DNA of 64,000 nt from Sabellastarte sp. h YS-2021 (taxonomy: Eukaryota > Annelida > Polychaeta > Sabellida > Sabellidae), in assembly GCA_964017235.1 (NCBI GenBank), contig OZ024927.1:20355160-20419159 (forward strand), written 5' to 3'. This document shows positions 37,043 through 48,128 of this stretch, one piece after another; position 1 is the first letter of the stretch; each line of letters starts with the position of its first letter. The position numbers were made by a program, and so were the translations under genes. The notes under the pieces were generated by a model. It had not been told where the DNA came from. It was given only the letters and a program-made list of their open reading frames with translations, and ran no database searches.

Positions 37043-37207
37043 TACCTTATCCTCACAAGTGCCTGTTTGGTTTTGTGGAGCAAAACGTATCGACCGACAA
37101 GAATTTTTTAAGGAATATTCTTGTCACAAGAGGTGACCCCTTGTCTGCGCATGTCCGCGCTTGCGCAGTAGTCGTTGTCGACAGACGAATGTCGAGAGCT
37201 CTTCATT
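37043..37207 (+). repeat. DIRS left inverted terminal repeat
   Basis: Reverse complement of 42197-42361 with almost no mismatch, from 'ttaccttatcctcacaag' to 'tgtcgagagctcttcatt'. Contains 'gacaagaat...attcttgtc', a 9-bp-arm hairpin, and a GC-rich stretch with two TGCGCA palindromes, unlike the AT-rich surroundings and possibly the element's promoter. Confidence 0.9.
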
Positions 37208-37269
37208 ATATTTTTGGTCGATATGGGAGCAGCACGTATTTTTCCTTATTATCGTCCATTCACGGATGA

Positions 37270-38370
37270 AGATCTATGAAGTTTTGAAGCGTGCAAGCGT
37301 GCACCTACCTGTAGTTGTCCATTATTCGACTGGTACTACCACTAATTCTGCCTCCCTTGTCCTGAAAAGGGTCAGAATAAGATGTCCAAGAAGATGTTGC
37401 TGTAAAGTCTTCAGTGGAAGACGGTGTATATCTTCGGCTGTACTCGCCCATTATTCGACTGGAACTACCTCCTTGTCGATGAAAGGGATGCAGAGAAGAT
37501 TTTGCTGTAAAGTTTTCAGTGGAAAACTGCTTTATGGTCCCTTATTTGATGGCAAACCATGAATATTACCTTGTGCAAAGAAGAAAGAATGCAGTTGTCT
37601 TGGCAGCGGAGGTCGTAGATTCTTTACTGTGGGTGGAGCGCCACCCTGGTACAGTAACAGGTCTCCCTCCAAAAGAACGACTACAGAAGCGTATCCACGG
37701 ATCCTTGCTGTTATTATTTTGCTTCCCAGCAGGTACAGTGGACTTCCTGCTTATCAAGACATGAAAATATGGACAGATTACCTTCCTTTGCTGTAAATTT
37801 GGATGAAGATCCAACAGACATCTTTGGGGCAGTATGTGCACTGCTTGTCTGTTCAGCCCTGTTGAAGAATTGCAATAACTATTTACTAGATAATAAACCT
37901 TCCTATGGCCATGTCTCCATTGGAAAGAATACTGTGACTTTTGAGTTAATTCTTCTGCAAACTCAACGAAGATCAAACTGGCTAGATGAGATTTTATGCT
38001 ATATTATATTATATGTTGAAGTCCTTGCTTCCAACTTTTACAGTGTATTTTGCACAGTATATTCAGGACAGGAGCTATGTCCAGTAATTTTCCCCTACTA
38101 ACCACAAAAGATCGTCGTACCACTCTGCCTAGTTTACCAGGTCAGAGGGATACAGAAGAACGTGGCTACATTAATGCAAGTCACCATGGAGGCTCTTCTT
38201 GCAGTGTTACTGGCAGTGATGGGATATTTTTTCATTGCCATCCCAGAGTTGTGCGAATCTTCAGTTGGGATTGTCGAGTTACTCACCAATCGAATTCTCC
38301 AATACCTGTACTACCCACAATGCAAAGCGATGACGTCAGACAGGAAAACATGGCTACAGTAAATACCGCT
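37270..38370 (+). pseudogene. DIRS 5' coding region (GAG position), unrecognised
   Basis: Several overlapping open segments (for example 37161-37562 and 38050-38463) with direct repeats such as 'cattattcgactgg' near 37,320 and 37,450. By position this is where DIRS elements carry GAG, but no motif identifies it. Confidence 0.4.
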
Positions 38371-39130
38371 GAAATATTGCTGGAAATGCTTCAAAAGACA
38401 GCAAGTTATCCACTCAAGAATTGCAGAACTCCAGGTTTCTATGGCAGTTTATTTCTTGTATAGAAACTCGGCTAATGGCGACCTCTGATACATCTCAGCA
38501 TCCTGAATTGATTTCTAACTACGACTTCAACGGTCATTGCCCACGAGTGAAGTTCGTTTACTATGTCAATAAATACCTGCTTGTCGCATCATTTAAACTG
38601 GAGACAGCAGAAATTATTAGAATTTCGGTTATAAAAGATGCGTTCTTCTATGTACCGACTCACCAAGATTTTCAACATCTACTTCAGTTTAATGTACACG
38701 GTCAAACCTATCAGTTCAAAGCACTGAACTTCAGATTAGCGACCACCCCTCTTGTATTCACACCAGTAGTAAAAGAGGCAAAACTCATTCTTCAGTCTCG
38801 CAGAATATGAGTTCACCAATACCTGGACCACTGTTGTTAAGAGTACATAAAAGACACCAGTTTTTGCTTCAAACCAAGAATTCATCTAAATTCTTCAACA
38901 TCTCAGCTTTGTGATTAGTTTCTGATAAAAATCCAAGCTCGAGTCCACACAAGGATCGATTTCCTAGGTTACCACTGCATATTGGTACAAGGAAATATCT
39001 TTCTAACACAAATAAATTTTAAAAACTTGAGAAATCTTTTCAGGAAATGGAGATCTCATCACAAATGACCCCAAGGTTGCTTATATCCCAGGTAGGGGTA
39101 CCACCATCTTTGGAAAAGACTATACCAATG
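38370..39130 (+). pseudogene. DIRS reverse transcriptase remnant
   Basis: Reads LLEMLQKTASYPLKNC and GFYGSLFLV, then WRPLIHLSILN after stops (family: FYSTLFLVPKK-GGWRPVINL). The frame 38421-38810 then gives DAFFYVPTHQDFQHLLQF and YQFKALNFRLATTPLVFTPV, the DIRS fingers/palm blocks. The YxDD-containing part downstream is too decayed to read. Confidence 0.85.
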
Positions 39131-39399
39131 GGTCACTTATGTAGGTGTGCCTTTCACTGGTATCTACTACAACTGGCAATATCTCCAGTCACTAGTTGTG
39201 AGAATTCCTGTTTCAAATCCTTCTGAAAAAGCATATTCAGTGGTGGAAATGCCAAAAACTTGGAAATAGGATGCCCTTTCTATACACAGGGGCACAATTC
39301 CCTTATTTTCGTAGATGCATTAAACCAGGGTTGATGATCCCATTTAGAAGCAGAACAGTCAGTGGCTTTTGGACAGTTAAAATGTATATATATTACATT

Positions 39400-40420
39400 T
39401 CAAGGTCATACAGCTGAAGGCAGTGTGTTCAGCCCTTAAAAGCCTTCAAGACAAATTCTACACAAAAGAATTCTGATAGCATCAGACAACACCTCTGTAT
39501 TCGGTTATCTGAACAAACAGGGGGGGGGGGAGCGTATACCTCCTAGTTTGGCGCAGCTTGGCCTACTGCAATCCTTGAAATATACTCATAACAGACATAT
39601 TCTTGGTTGCTTAAAGGTCATACTCAACATATCTCCAGAAGGGATAAAGGTTTGGCGCATCCTGGCCTACTACAATCCTTGAAATATACTCTTAAGAGAC
39701 AGAAATATTCTGGGGTTACTTAAATGTCATACTCAATGTTCCCTACAGAAGGGACAAAAGTAATATGTACAGAATGGTTCTTACTCCCTTTATGGTTCTA
39801 GACAATGTGCAAGTTTGGCACAAATCAACTATAGGTGTTTTATGCAGGTATGCTGCATCTTGGCCTACTGCAATCCTTGAAAGATTCTCATATGAGCCAG
39901 ATATATTCAGGGTTGCCTAGATGTCATGACAGCCTCTCCATAAAGAACGAAATTATACAGACAGGAGAGTCTTCATCTTTAATATTCTATTTGATTTACA
40001 TAGTTTGTCAAATACCAATGGTAGAGATGTTTGCCACCAATATGAGTCACAAACTTCCATTCTATGGTGCCAGTCCCGGATGCAAATGCTCTGAACATAG
40101 ATGAATTAAACATCTTGTTGGAGGTTCTGGACTGCTAGGCCTTTTGTCCTATACCACTTATTCCAAAAAGTCATTGAACAAGTGAACACCAGGTGCAAAA
40201 TGATTGTAGTGGCCCCTTGGTGGCCCATGATGCATTGGCTTTGGGGTCTGGTGAGTCATTCAACCAAACCTCCATTACAGCTACTTCACTGGTCTCAAAA
40301 ACAGCCATTCAGTCAGAAATACCATCTAAATCTGTTACATTGGCACCTTCATGCTTGGCACCTTAACACCACTCAGAATCTCTTATATCATTCTCTGGGC
40401 AAGGGATAGAGAGATTTAGG
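39400..40420 (+). pseudogene. DIRS RNase H and downstream domain remnant
   Basis: SDNTSVFGYLNKQGG near 39,481-39,525 is the DIRS RNase H signature. MFATNMSHKLPFY near 40,029 and VVAPWWPMMHWLWGLVSH near 40,205-40,260 are the following conserved DIRS blocks. Three near-copies of 'tggcctactgcaatccttga' start at about 39,559, 39,662 and 39,859, showing internal duplication. Multiple stops. Confidence 0.82.
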
Positions 40421-41520
40421 GCATCTCAAGGACCCTCATCTTGGAATGTATGAGTCATGATGGGCCATTTTGAGCTCTGGTACCCACAGAATAAGGTGGC
40501 CATCTCAGAGCCTACGGTCTCAAATATACCAGATTTTTTGAGCCATTTACTTGCAAAAATCTGAAACCTGTCACTATTGTTGGCTTTGCAGCAGCCATAG
40601 CTGATCATTTACATTTTTTGTGCAGGAATTGAACCAAAGCCTGCATCTTTATAGGCCTATTGCAAGTGTTATAGAGAGAAGCCCACTGCTAACAGAGGTG
40701 CAGCATCAAGGGATTTGCCTTTGCTTCTGTTGGTTTTCACAAAAGGCTCCTTATTAACCTTTAAAAGGAGGTCAGTCTAAAAAAGTTTGACTTGCAAGAC
40801 TGTTGCAATGACATTGGAAGTGTATTCTGGGACTTTGGCTCCTTCAGACACAAGCCTCATAGGAAGGAGGTTACAGTTTCTCCCTCCTACCTACCTTTTC
40901 AGCAAGGACCTATTAGCCTCAATTGGTCTAGATTGGCTTCAGTGGTCTCTTCAGCTCTACATCATTCCTGAACTCAAATTGCCTAGACACATGATTCGTT
41001 GTCCTCCTACAGCACTTACATCCTTCTTGGACAGGACTACTGCTTGGAGAAAAGGGAAAGTCTCCTTCTCCTGATTTTAGCAACAATCAGTTGGCTTCTG
41101 ATGCCCCAGATGGCTCAAACCGGTGGTCATTCCAGCTCACAAACCTTTCTTGAGCTGACGTTGGACTGATGTGACACTCTGCCCTCCTACAGTACTTAGT
41201 TACTATCAAGACAGTACAAGTACTTCAAGGAGGTGAAGAATCTCTTGCTCATATCTTTTAAGGAAGGCTTGACGGAGATATCTTGAGTTCTGCTATCTCT
41301 TCCTGGATCAATCTGGATGCATGATTAGATTGCCAGTCCTTTAACTCTGATTCTCAGAATCCATACATTGAGACACATATTACATCCATGGCTGCCTCTT
41401 TAGTTTTCAAGAGTGGGGTCTTACCTGAGCAGATATCAAACTCTTGTTATTGGAAGACCCACAATTCTTTGCTACATTCCACTCGAAGATGTAGCTTGGC
41501 AATCCCATGACCAGTCCATG
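40420..41520 (+). pseudogene. DIRS tyrosine recombinase remnant
   Basis: Near 41,315-41,500 broken frames give SSWINLDA, ITSMAASLVFKSGVLPEQIS and SCYWKTHNSL, matching the C-terminal catalytic region of DIRS recombinases (H-x-x-R ... ILRACYWKTHNTF). The expected R of the HxxR box reads S here. No open frame exceeds 100 codons. Confidence 0.72.
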
Positions 41521-42040
41521 AACAATTTGGGCCTTGTGAATTCACCTCAGCATGTAATCAGATTTTGTGTATTTATACATGTTATTGATATGACTCCCAT
41601 ATTTATGTTCTCTCCAGTTATACAAGTGTTGTGTCACTGACATATGTCTTTCTTGACTTACATATGGCCCCATATCTGCAGTTTATGCAGTTCAGTTTGC
41701 CTGCTTGGAGATATTCTCATTGTCAGATGATGACATCTTGTTTGGGGAGTCATGCAGACATCTCCGGCCAATACTGGGTGATGGTTAATACTGCTATATG
41801 ATTTGTTGTAAAATTATCTACAACAGCAACAGCAACAACAATGACGACCACATCATGGATCTCTTGTTGAGGTTAGCAAATTACTTATCTGTGTTGAAGA
41901 AGTAATATATAACCTAAGATGTGGATTATGGAAGCTTATCTTATCCTCTTATCAGTGCTTTATTTGGTGACCCCTTGTCTGACAATCATCTAACAGTGTG
42001 GCCAAAACAAATACCCTCCACCTGTTATGGTTGTATTCAA

Positions 42041-42143
42041 GCACTTGTGAGGATAAGGTAAGGCTATTTTACGCAATAAAATGTAACAAATTTTATTGTA
42101 ATTTAACTTTTTACAAGTTAAATACTTACCTTATCCTCACAAG
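42041..42143. other. DIRS internal complementary region
   Basis: 42041-42081 is the reverse complement of the left terminus (37022-37063), and 42082-42143 that of the right terminus (42345-42406). They are joined head to tail. In the DIRS replication model this region aligns the two cDNA ends for circularisation. It also locates both element ends precisely. Confidence 0.9.
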
Positions 42144-42196
42144 GATAAACCCACCCTACCTCCCCGCATAATTTGTTTTCTGGGGACCAAAAATAC

Positions 42197-42405
42197 AATG
42201 AAGAGCTCTCGACATTCGTCTGTCGACAACGACTACTGCGCAAGCGCGGACATGCGCAGACAAGGGGTCACCTCTTGTGACAAGAATATTCCTTAAAAAA
42301 TTCTTGTCGGTCGATACGTTTTGCTCCACAAAACCAAACAGGCACTTGTGAGGATAAGGTAAGTATTTAACTTGTAAAAAGTTAAATTACAATAAAATTT
42401 GTTAC
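42197..42405 (+). repeat. DIRS right inverted terminal repeat and unique right end
   Basis: 42197-42361 is inverted relative to the left repeat. 42362-42405 ('agtatttaacttgtaaaaag' onward) is present only at this end and in the internal complementary region. Confidence 0.9.
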
Positions 42406-42650
42406 AATTGGGCTGGACAGACTTTGACGGAGTGTTGCAGGTAAGTTGGTGGTGATTGGCAGGTAAAACTGGTATTGATGTGTTAGGGTGGACTGACATG
42501 GATGAAGTATCTATGGTAACTGTGTGGAGCTTAGTCTTCTTGATTGCCGGGTTGAGATGGAACTGATATGTTGGGATTGACAGACACGGAGTAAAATTGT
42601 TTGTAAGTAGTTGGAGCTTAGCTTTCTTGACTGACACCAAAAATGCTTGT
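42406..42650. repeat. Junction-derived tandem repeat after exon 20, right part
   Basis: Further donor-like copies at 42441, 42516 and 42603. The copy at 42463-42515 still reads TGIDVLGWTDMDEVSM before its donor, against DGTDVLGWTDMEGVSM in the true exon end, and has an AG just before it. It is therefore a recent, pseudo-exon-like duplicate. Inclusion of the 53-nt piece would shift the frame. Confidence 0.83.
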
Positions 42651-42974
42651 TTATGACATACAAACATATGAATTTGGAACTGATATGTTGAAAATTGATT
42701 TTTAGCTAAGATTGTTCTTTGATGTAGGGAAAGTTGATACATTTCCACTTGAAAAGAATGCCACCTGATATACAATCCCTTTGATTCAGTGATACTTATC
42801 TCTACTGAACATGACTCTTTCAAAATATAAAACTCCTGATGTATATATGTTTGAATGTTTAAAAAATTGCAAAAATGTTGCAAAATTGCATTCATAATGC
42901 TTTGACCTGTTATTGTTGCTCCATTACTAAACTGTATTTCAATCTATGTTGTTTAATATTTATTTTACATCAAG

Positions 42975-43296
42975 ATTGTTCCAATTCAACTTCAAGTAAC
43001 TGGTCTTCCCCTGCATTTCACTGTGAAAGCCACAAACACTGACAACAAACAGACCGTCGTTCACTGTATCCTTGACACCTATGACATCACTCCAGCCACA
43101 GGAAGGTTTGAGGCCACTCATATCTACACGAGTCACCCTTCTAAACTGAGTGGGACTCTGATGGTGATTGAAGACTCGCCACTAGTAGAGGAACAGTACA
43201 CAGGAGTCGGTGTGGGAAGGGGTTACTACGGAGACCAATCAGTGCAATGGTACTTGTTTGACCTTGACAAAGACCCAATAAATAAAGAAGGAGAAG
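42975..43296 (+). CDS. Exon 21 of the large gene
   Basis: 107 codons, phase 0 in, 1 out (GAA G|gtaagg). Encodes IVPIQLQVTGLPLHFTVKAT, the last strands of the module begun in exon 20, then VVHCILDTYDITPATGRF and YYGDQSVQWYLFDLDKDP. Acceptor 'tacatcaag' follows a weak pyrimidine tract. Confidence 0.86.
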
Positions 43297-44433
43297 GTAA
43301 GGCATGTTATTAGTATTAATGTCTTTTGGCATTTTTAACCTCTGCCAAGAAGGTCGTGCTTTTGAGTGAGTTTGTTTGTTCATTTATCTGTCTTTTTATG
43401 TCTATGATTACATCAAAACTAATGAACAGATCTTCCTGAATTTTTTTCTGAAAAAGAAAGACTGATTAAATTTTGGTAAAGATGCAGATTATACTTGGGA
43501 TTCAAAGAAAATACCCAAATTTTCCGACTGTCCCAATTTCACTGAATTTTGCCTTTATGTTCAACATTACCTTTTATTTTTTCACGGTCATGGATGATAT
43601 TACAATATGGCAATACTTAGCAGACTTGATGGAGGTCTGTGCTTTAGGAGTGCTTTCTAAGTTTGGAAATCAGTTATATCACATGAGGGGCAAGAATGTC
43701 AAAGCCTTATCTAAAAAGCTTTTCATAATAGTTTTTAAATACAAACCACATTGTTTTCAACTTAGTAGTTTTATACTTTTTCCGTTATTTAAAAACAATG
43801 TAGGATATTAATCAAATCAAGTTATTCAATATGAAAATTAGACTTTGGTTGTGATAGTTTGGGGTTAAAGTGGCAGAGACTAATAATACAAGTAGAACTA
43901 ATGCTCTCTTTACACCGTTTTTGATTATTTTTGACATTGTGTCCAAGTTATTGTACCGAGTATATATATACATGTATGTGTTTATTTGCCCCTTCTACTG
44001 AAGAGTCTGGATATGAAGATTGACAGGAGATAGTTTTGTGATGGGTTCCCGAACGCAAGATCTGAAAAAGTTGGGAACACTTTACGATAATGTTAAACCA
44101 TTTAACATAATGGGAACACTTTTGAATTACCATTGGACTCCGACACAAGACAATCCCAAATGGTCTATAAACATTCCAGTTGACTTTACAAATATTTCTA
44201 TTTCCTCCCAAATGGCAAATTTGCAGGATCTTTACCCAGTCGGGAAGGTTGATTGTCATACTGGAACAGGCTTATAAGAGTGCCACTTAAATGGAGAAAT
44301 TCCATTTTCACTCCTGAAAAAAGTTCATAACCCCCACTGAGTCATATAAAATAAATCAGAAATAAGGATTTTGTATTCAGTCATTATGGTGAATTTCCAG
44401 GTCAAGAACTACCTTTATCATTACATTCTTCAG
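43297..44433. other. Intron 21, no clear element
   Basis: 43,340-43,470 begins 'cctctgccaagaagg' and includes 'gtttgtttgttcatttatct', like a widespread animal interspersed repeat and loosely like family A. 43,473-43,811 and 44,020-44,277 are open but have no motif. No other feature. Confidence 0.4.
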
Positions 44434-44820
44434 GTGAACTGGCCCATTTTGCTGCAGGGCGACAAGGTCGTCTCACTTCTCCACCAATCAGATCCTTCAC
44501 CATAAAATATGACCACGAGTGTGCCAAGGAGTGCAATGATCTTGGTGATGGCTGTGCCTCATTTGACTTTGATTACGGGACAGATACCTGTGACTTACAT
44601 TGGACTATCGAAGGCAAAGCAGCAGAATTAGTTCTCAAAGGAGCTTATCATAATTTTGAAAAACTTGGCGCAGGATATACAGCCTATTTCTCTTACGAAG
44701 GTCTTGAACTTCTGCAGGCTGAGGCATATTATCTGAATGCAAGGATTACCAATGTGAGGGGTTACGAGTCTTATTTGACAAGCCATGAGATTGTAGTGGA
44801 TTTCACCTGTCCAAAGCCAG
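44434..44820 (+). CDS. Exon 22 of the large gene, PAN/apple-like cysteine motif
   Basis: Largest exon, phase 1 in and out. Residues about 26-52 read HECAKECNDLGDGCASFDFD and then YGTDTCDLH, matching the PAN/apple core C-x3-C-x(5-6)-C-x2-F-x-(Y/F)...C-x-L. The second half, beginning WTIEGKAAELVLKGAY and ending HEIVVDFTCPKPG, is a beta module closing on the VDxTxPxP edge typical of the later modules. PAN domains mediate protein or carbohydrate binding in extracellular proteins; that role here is inferred. Confidence 0.85.
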
Positions 44821-45229
44821 GTAAGAATAGATAGGTAGTCTATCTGCGAAAAAATCTTCCAAATTTTAATTTTCAAATAAAAGAAGAAATCCTTTGTTCT
44901 AAGTTATATTTAGAAGTAATAATATACCAGAAGTGTTATCATTTACAGTACATATCATGTGCTGTTCACTTCACAGATTATTTGTATATTTTTTGACTGG
45001 GAACCTTCCTTAATTAGTTTAATTTTAGTTGCATGTTTTCTTTAAAATAGGTTTATATCATATGATCTCTGATGTTGCATGGTATGCATTTTCCATTCAA
45101 TTACCAGAGGAAATTTGACTTAAATGCTTTTTGGTGTATATTGTACAGTAGACTTTGTCAAGGCAAGATTGAAATACTATTTCAGTATCGATATCAAAGT
45201 CTGGTTTGGCTTTTTTTACCCCACAGCCC

Positions 45230-45960
45230 ATAAGGGCAATGTCATTGTGTGACGTTGATTTGACCTTTGACCTTGCCATAGTGATCTTGACCTATAAAAT
45301 CTTGTCCAGGCTATATCTTAGAAACCGTGAGGTGTAGGAAGTTTATGCTTGGTAGAGATATTGGTTAGGGGGTGTAGGTGTGCAACGTCATGGTGTGACC
45401 CTGATTTGACCTTGCCGTAGTGACCTTGACCTATAAAATCTTGTCTGAGTTATATCTTGGAAACCATAAAGTGTAGGAAGTTGTTACTTGGTAGGGACAT
45501 TGGTTAGGGGTGTAGGTGTGCAACGGCATGGTGTGACCTTGATTTGACCTTACAGCAGTGACCTTGATCTATAAAATTTTGTCCGGGCAAAATCTTGGAA
45601 ACCATAAGGCATAGGAAGTTGATACTTGGTAGGGGCATTCGTTATCAGGTGTAGGTATGCAACATCATGGTGTGACCTTGATTTAACCGTTAACCTTGCC
45701 ATAGTGATCTTGATTTTAAAATCTTGTCCGGGTTATATCTCGGAAGCTGTAAGGTGTAGGAAGTTGTTACTTGGTAAGGACATTGCTTAGAGGGTGTAGG
45801 TGTGCAACATCATGGTGTAACCTTGATTTGACCTTTGACCTTGCTGTAGTGACCTTTTCCTATAAAATCTAGTCCAGGCTATATTTCAGAAACTGTAAGG
45901 TGTAGCAAGTTGATACTTGGTAGGGTCATTGGTTGGGGGTTGTAGGTGTGCAACTTCTGC
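45230..45960. repeat. Tandem array of the family B monomer, intron 22
   Basis: Five copies, by 'aggaagtt' or a variant at about 45,335, 45,474, 45,613, 45,757 and 45,902. Same monomer as at 26850-27760: 'tgtgaccttgatttgacct', 'tgacctttgaccttg', 'cctataaaatcttgtccggg'. Confidence 0.88.
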
Positions 45961-45970
45961 CTTTTCAAAG

Positions 45971-46076
45971 GTCCTATTGGAGACTACAAATTGGATGTAA
46001 TGAGACATGACAACTGTTCTGCTGCAATAACACATGGAGAGAGGTGTATTGAAGTCACTCCCAACCCCAACCATAG
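45971..46076 (+). CDS. Exon 23 of the large gene
   Basis: Phase 1 in, 2 out (CAT AG|gtaaga). Encodes GPIGDYKLDVMRHDNCSAAI and THGERCIEVTPNPNH; two cysteines ten apart and an NCS sequon. The acceptor is immediately preceded by the family B array. Confidence 0.8.
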
Positions 46077-46315
46077 GTAAGATATAGAAATATCACAAAT
46101 AGTTATTCTGCAATATACCAGGACCTGTCAACATGTTTGTATAGTCATATTATAATGTCAGTTGGCTTGGAATGATTAGTTACCTACTAAGGACAGACAG
46201 CTTTATTCTTATGAAAGTTGGTGTAAACCTGAGAAATTAACTTATTCTTACTTATACAAATATTATATCTTCACATTTGAACTGACTTACAACAACAGGC
46301 TACATATTGCTAATA

Positions 46316-46336
46316 ATAATAATAATAATAAGTTTA
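46316..46336. repeat. AAT microsatellite
   Basis: About seven 'aat' units in intron 23. Confidence 0.85.
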
Positions 46337-46454
46337 TAAGTTTATAATAAAAATAAGGTTACTGTGCAAGTGCATGCACCTCAGACACACTTCTGAAGTA
46401 CTTTCTGATTTGAACAACAAGTCCCAACATTTGGATTAAAATGGATTGTTTCAG

Positions 46455-46692
46455 ACACATTATTGATGGTCCTGGAGCCTCCACTGTGTTTAATGGCAAC
46501 TTTCCTAGAATTGATTTGAAATACACCATCTCCAACCACTACATGACTGCTAATTGGGATGGTTTCCATGACGATGAGACAGATATCTGGGGTTACACCT
46601 GGGCTGCTGGGACATCGGATTGTGCACAGGATGTTCAGGAATGGGATGATCCACATTCTCACCTGGCAGACAAATCCTACTGGACTCACCAG
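46455..46692 (+). CDS. Exon 24 of the large gene, FN3-like module
   Basis: Phase 2 in, 0 out (CAC CAG|gtatga). Encodes MTANWDGFHDDETDIWGYTW and AAGTSDCAQDV, the W-x-x-F-x-D-x-E ... Y-x-W-x-x-GT pattern of the later modules. The exon's last approximately 33 nt recur in the intron that follows. Confidence 0.88.
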
Positions 46693-46990
46693 GTATGATA
46701 TACATTCTACCTGACAGACACATCTTACTGGGCTCACCAGGTATGATATACTACATGACAGACAAATCCTACTGGACTCACCAGGTATGATATACATTCT
46801 ACCTGACAGATAAATCTTACTGGACTCACCAGGTATGCAGGTATGATATGCATTCTACCTGACAGACAGATCCTACTGGACTCACGATGTATTATATCCA
46901 TTCTTACCTGACAGAACAACCCTACTGAAATTGTCAGATATTACACTGTATATACTCTCTGACTAAGCAGAAAAATCCTACAGAGCTCAC
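46660..46990. repeat. Junction-derived tandem repeat across the end of exon 24
   Basis: The unit 'cagacaaatcctactggact' + 'caccag' + 'gtatgatatacattctacct' straddles the true donor at 46693. Further intact-looking donors lie at 46741, 46785, 46833 and 46841, with units of 44-48 bp, followed by degenerate copies to about 46,990. Use of a later donor would add GTA TGA at once, a premature stop. Confidence 0.9.
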
Positions 46991-47447
46991 CAGATATTAT
47001 ATATGTTCTTTCTTCAAGACAAATCCTGCAGTACAGTGTAGATATATTGACTGAGGTGTATTCTGCAAAGGTTTTCTCCACTTCCTTGACGTTACATTGT
47101 TATTATTCAGTCCAACCTTAACACTTATTCTACAAAGAAATGCAGAATAGTATTGTACTAGGACTGATGCACATCATTCAGGATTTCACTAAAACTAGAG
47201 ATCAGACATAAAACTGATGAAAAAAACAACAAATCAAAATAGTCACCCAAAGACTCCTCTATACTAATCCTTGTCTACACCAAATGACATAAACCAAGAT
47301 ACATTAAATACAAATACTCTAAAGGAATCTATCAAGGTGTATCAGTTCTTTTGACCAGCCTTGACATTCACGCTACAGCCATGAAGTGTGGTAGACAGAC
47401 GTGAAAGAACATGAAAATCTCGAACATTTTCAATGATTTACTTGCAG

Positions 47448-47652
47448 GGCCTCTCCAGTGACCTGCTCCTTTCAGATGGGCCATACTTTGTGACAGTTCA
47501 AGCCTTAAACAGTATAGTGTTTGGTGGGGCTCTTGTTACATCAGTTTGTCACAGTACACCTATCATTGTGGACACAACTGCCCCCTGGCTAGATTTTGTT
47601 GAAGACATCTTCTATGATGAGGACTTTGATTTATTGGGAGTTTACTATAAAG
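47448..47652 (+). CDS. Exon 25 of the large gene
   Basis: Phase 0 in, 1 out (AAA G|gtactg). Encodes GPYFVTVQALNSIVFGGALV, the F/G strands of an FN3-like fold, then IIVDTTAPWLDFVEDIFYDE, the start of the next module. Confidence 0.88.
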
Positions 47653-48128
47653 GTACTGATGGGTAGATTCAAAATAAATATCATACATGTATGTAGAATC
47701 ATTGATATAGTGTATTTAAGTGTTTGAATTATATAAAAATTGTCAACAGGTTTACAATCATAAAGTATCAGATTGTCATTCATTTCTCTGTCAGCACATA
47801 TGTTTAGTTTCAGACCTAATCAAACAAGATTTTATGTCACGATTATTAATTTTACCTTATTTTTATGCCATATGGACATTATATTAATGCATCAACCCAA
47901 GTAATTTTACAAATTTACATAAAATAGTTTAAGTAGACATTCCAGCTTGTGTGAATTATATTTTTCAACAGACTTCTGAAAAGAGAGTTGCAGTAGTCCA
48001 GGCCACTTCTAACAAAAGTATTAGCCACAAGCAAAAAGCTGTATGAGAGCGCAACTGTACAACAACAGAACAAATAACCAGCCTAATTTAGAGTAACAGT
48101 TCAGTAATTTGAATCACTTGATTTTTAG

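Larger units (their letters stand above)
37022..42405 (+). mobile_element. DIRS1-type retrotransposon, structurally complete, coding regions decayed
   Basis: Long inverted repeats (37043-37207 and 42197-42361), extra end sequences outside them, and an internal complementary region (42041-42143) joining the complements of both ends: the diagnostic DIRS1 layout. Inside are recognisable reverse transcriptase, RNase H and tyrosine recombinase remnants in DIRS order. Removing 37022-42405 restores an approximately 89-bp spacing between host repeat units, confirming the borders to within a few bases. Any target duplication is at most about 3 bp, as expected for recombinase-mediated insertion. Frames are broken by many stops; this copy is dead. 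Confidence 0.9.

Noticed and set aside
42293..42895. 200-codon minus-strand open frame next to the DIRS right end
   Set aside because: It runs antisense through the approximately 87-bp junction repeat. 87 is divisible by three, so the frame stays open for that reason alone, and the translated repeats have no domain.
46381..46797. 138-codon minus-strand open frame
   Set aside because: Antisense of exon 24 and its 48-bp repeat; a repeat-length artefact and a shadow of a real exon.
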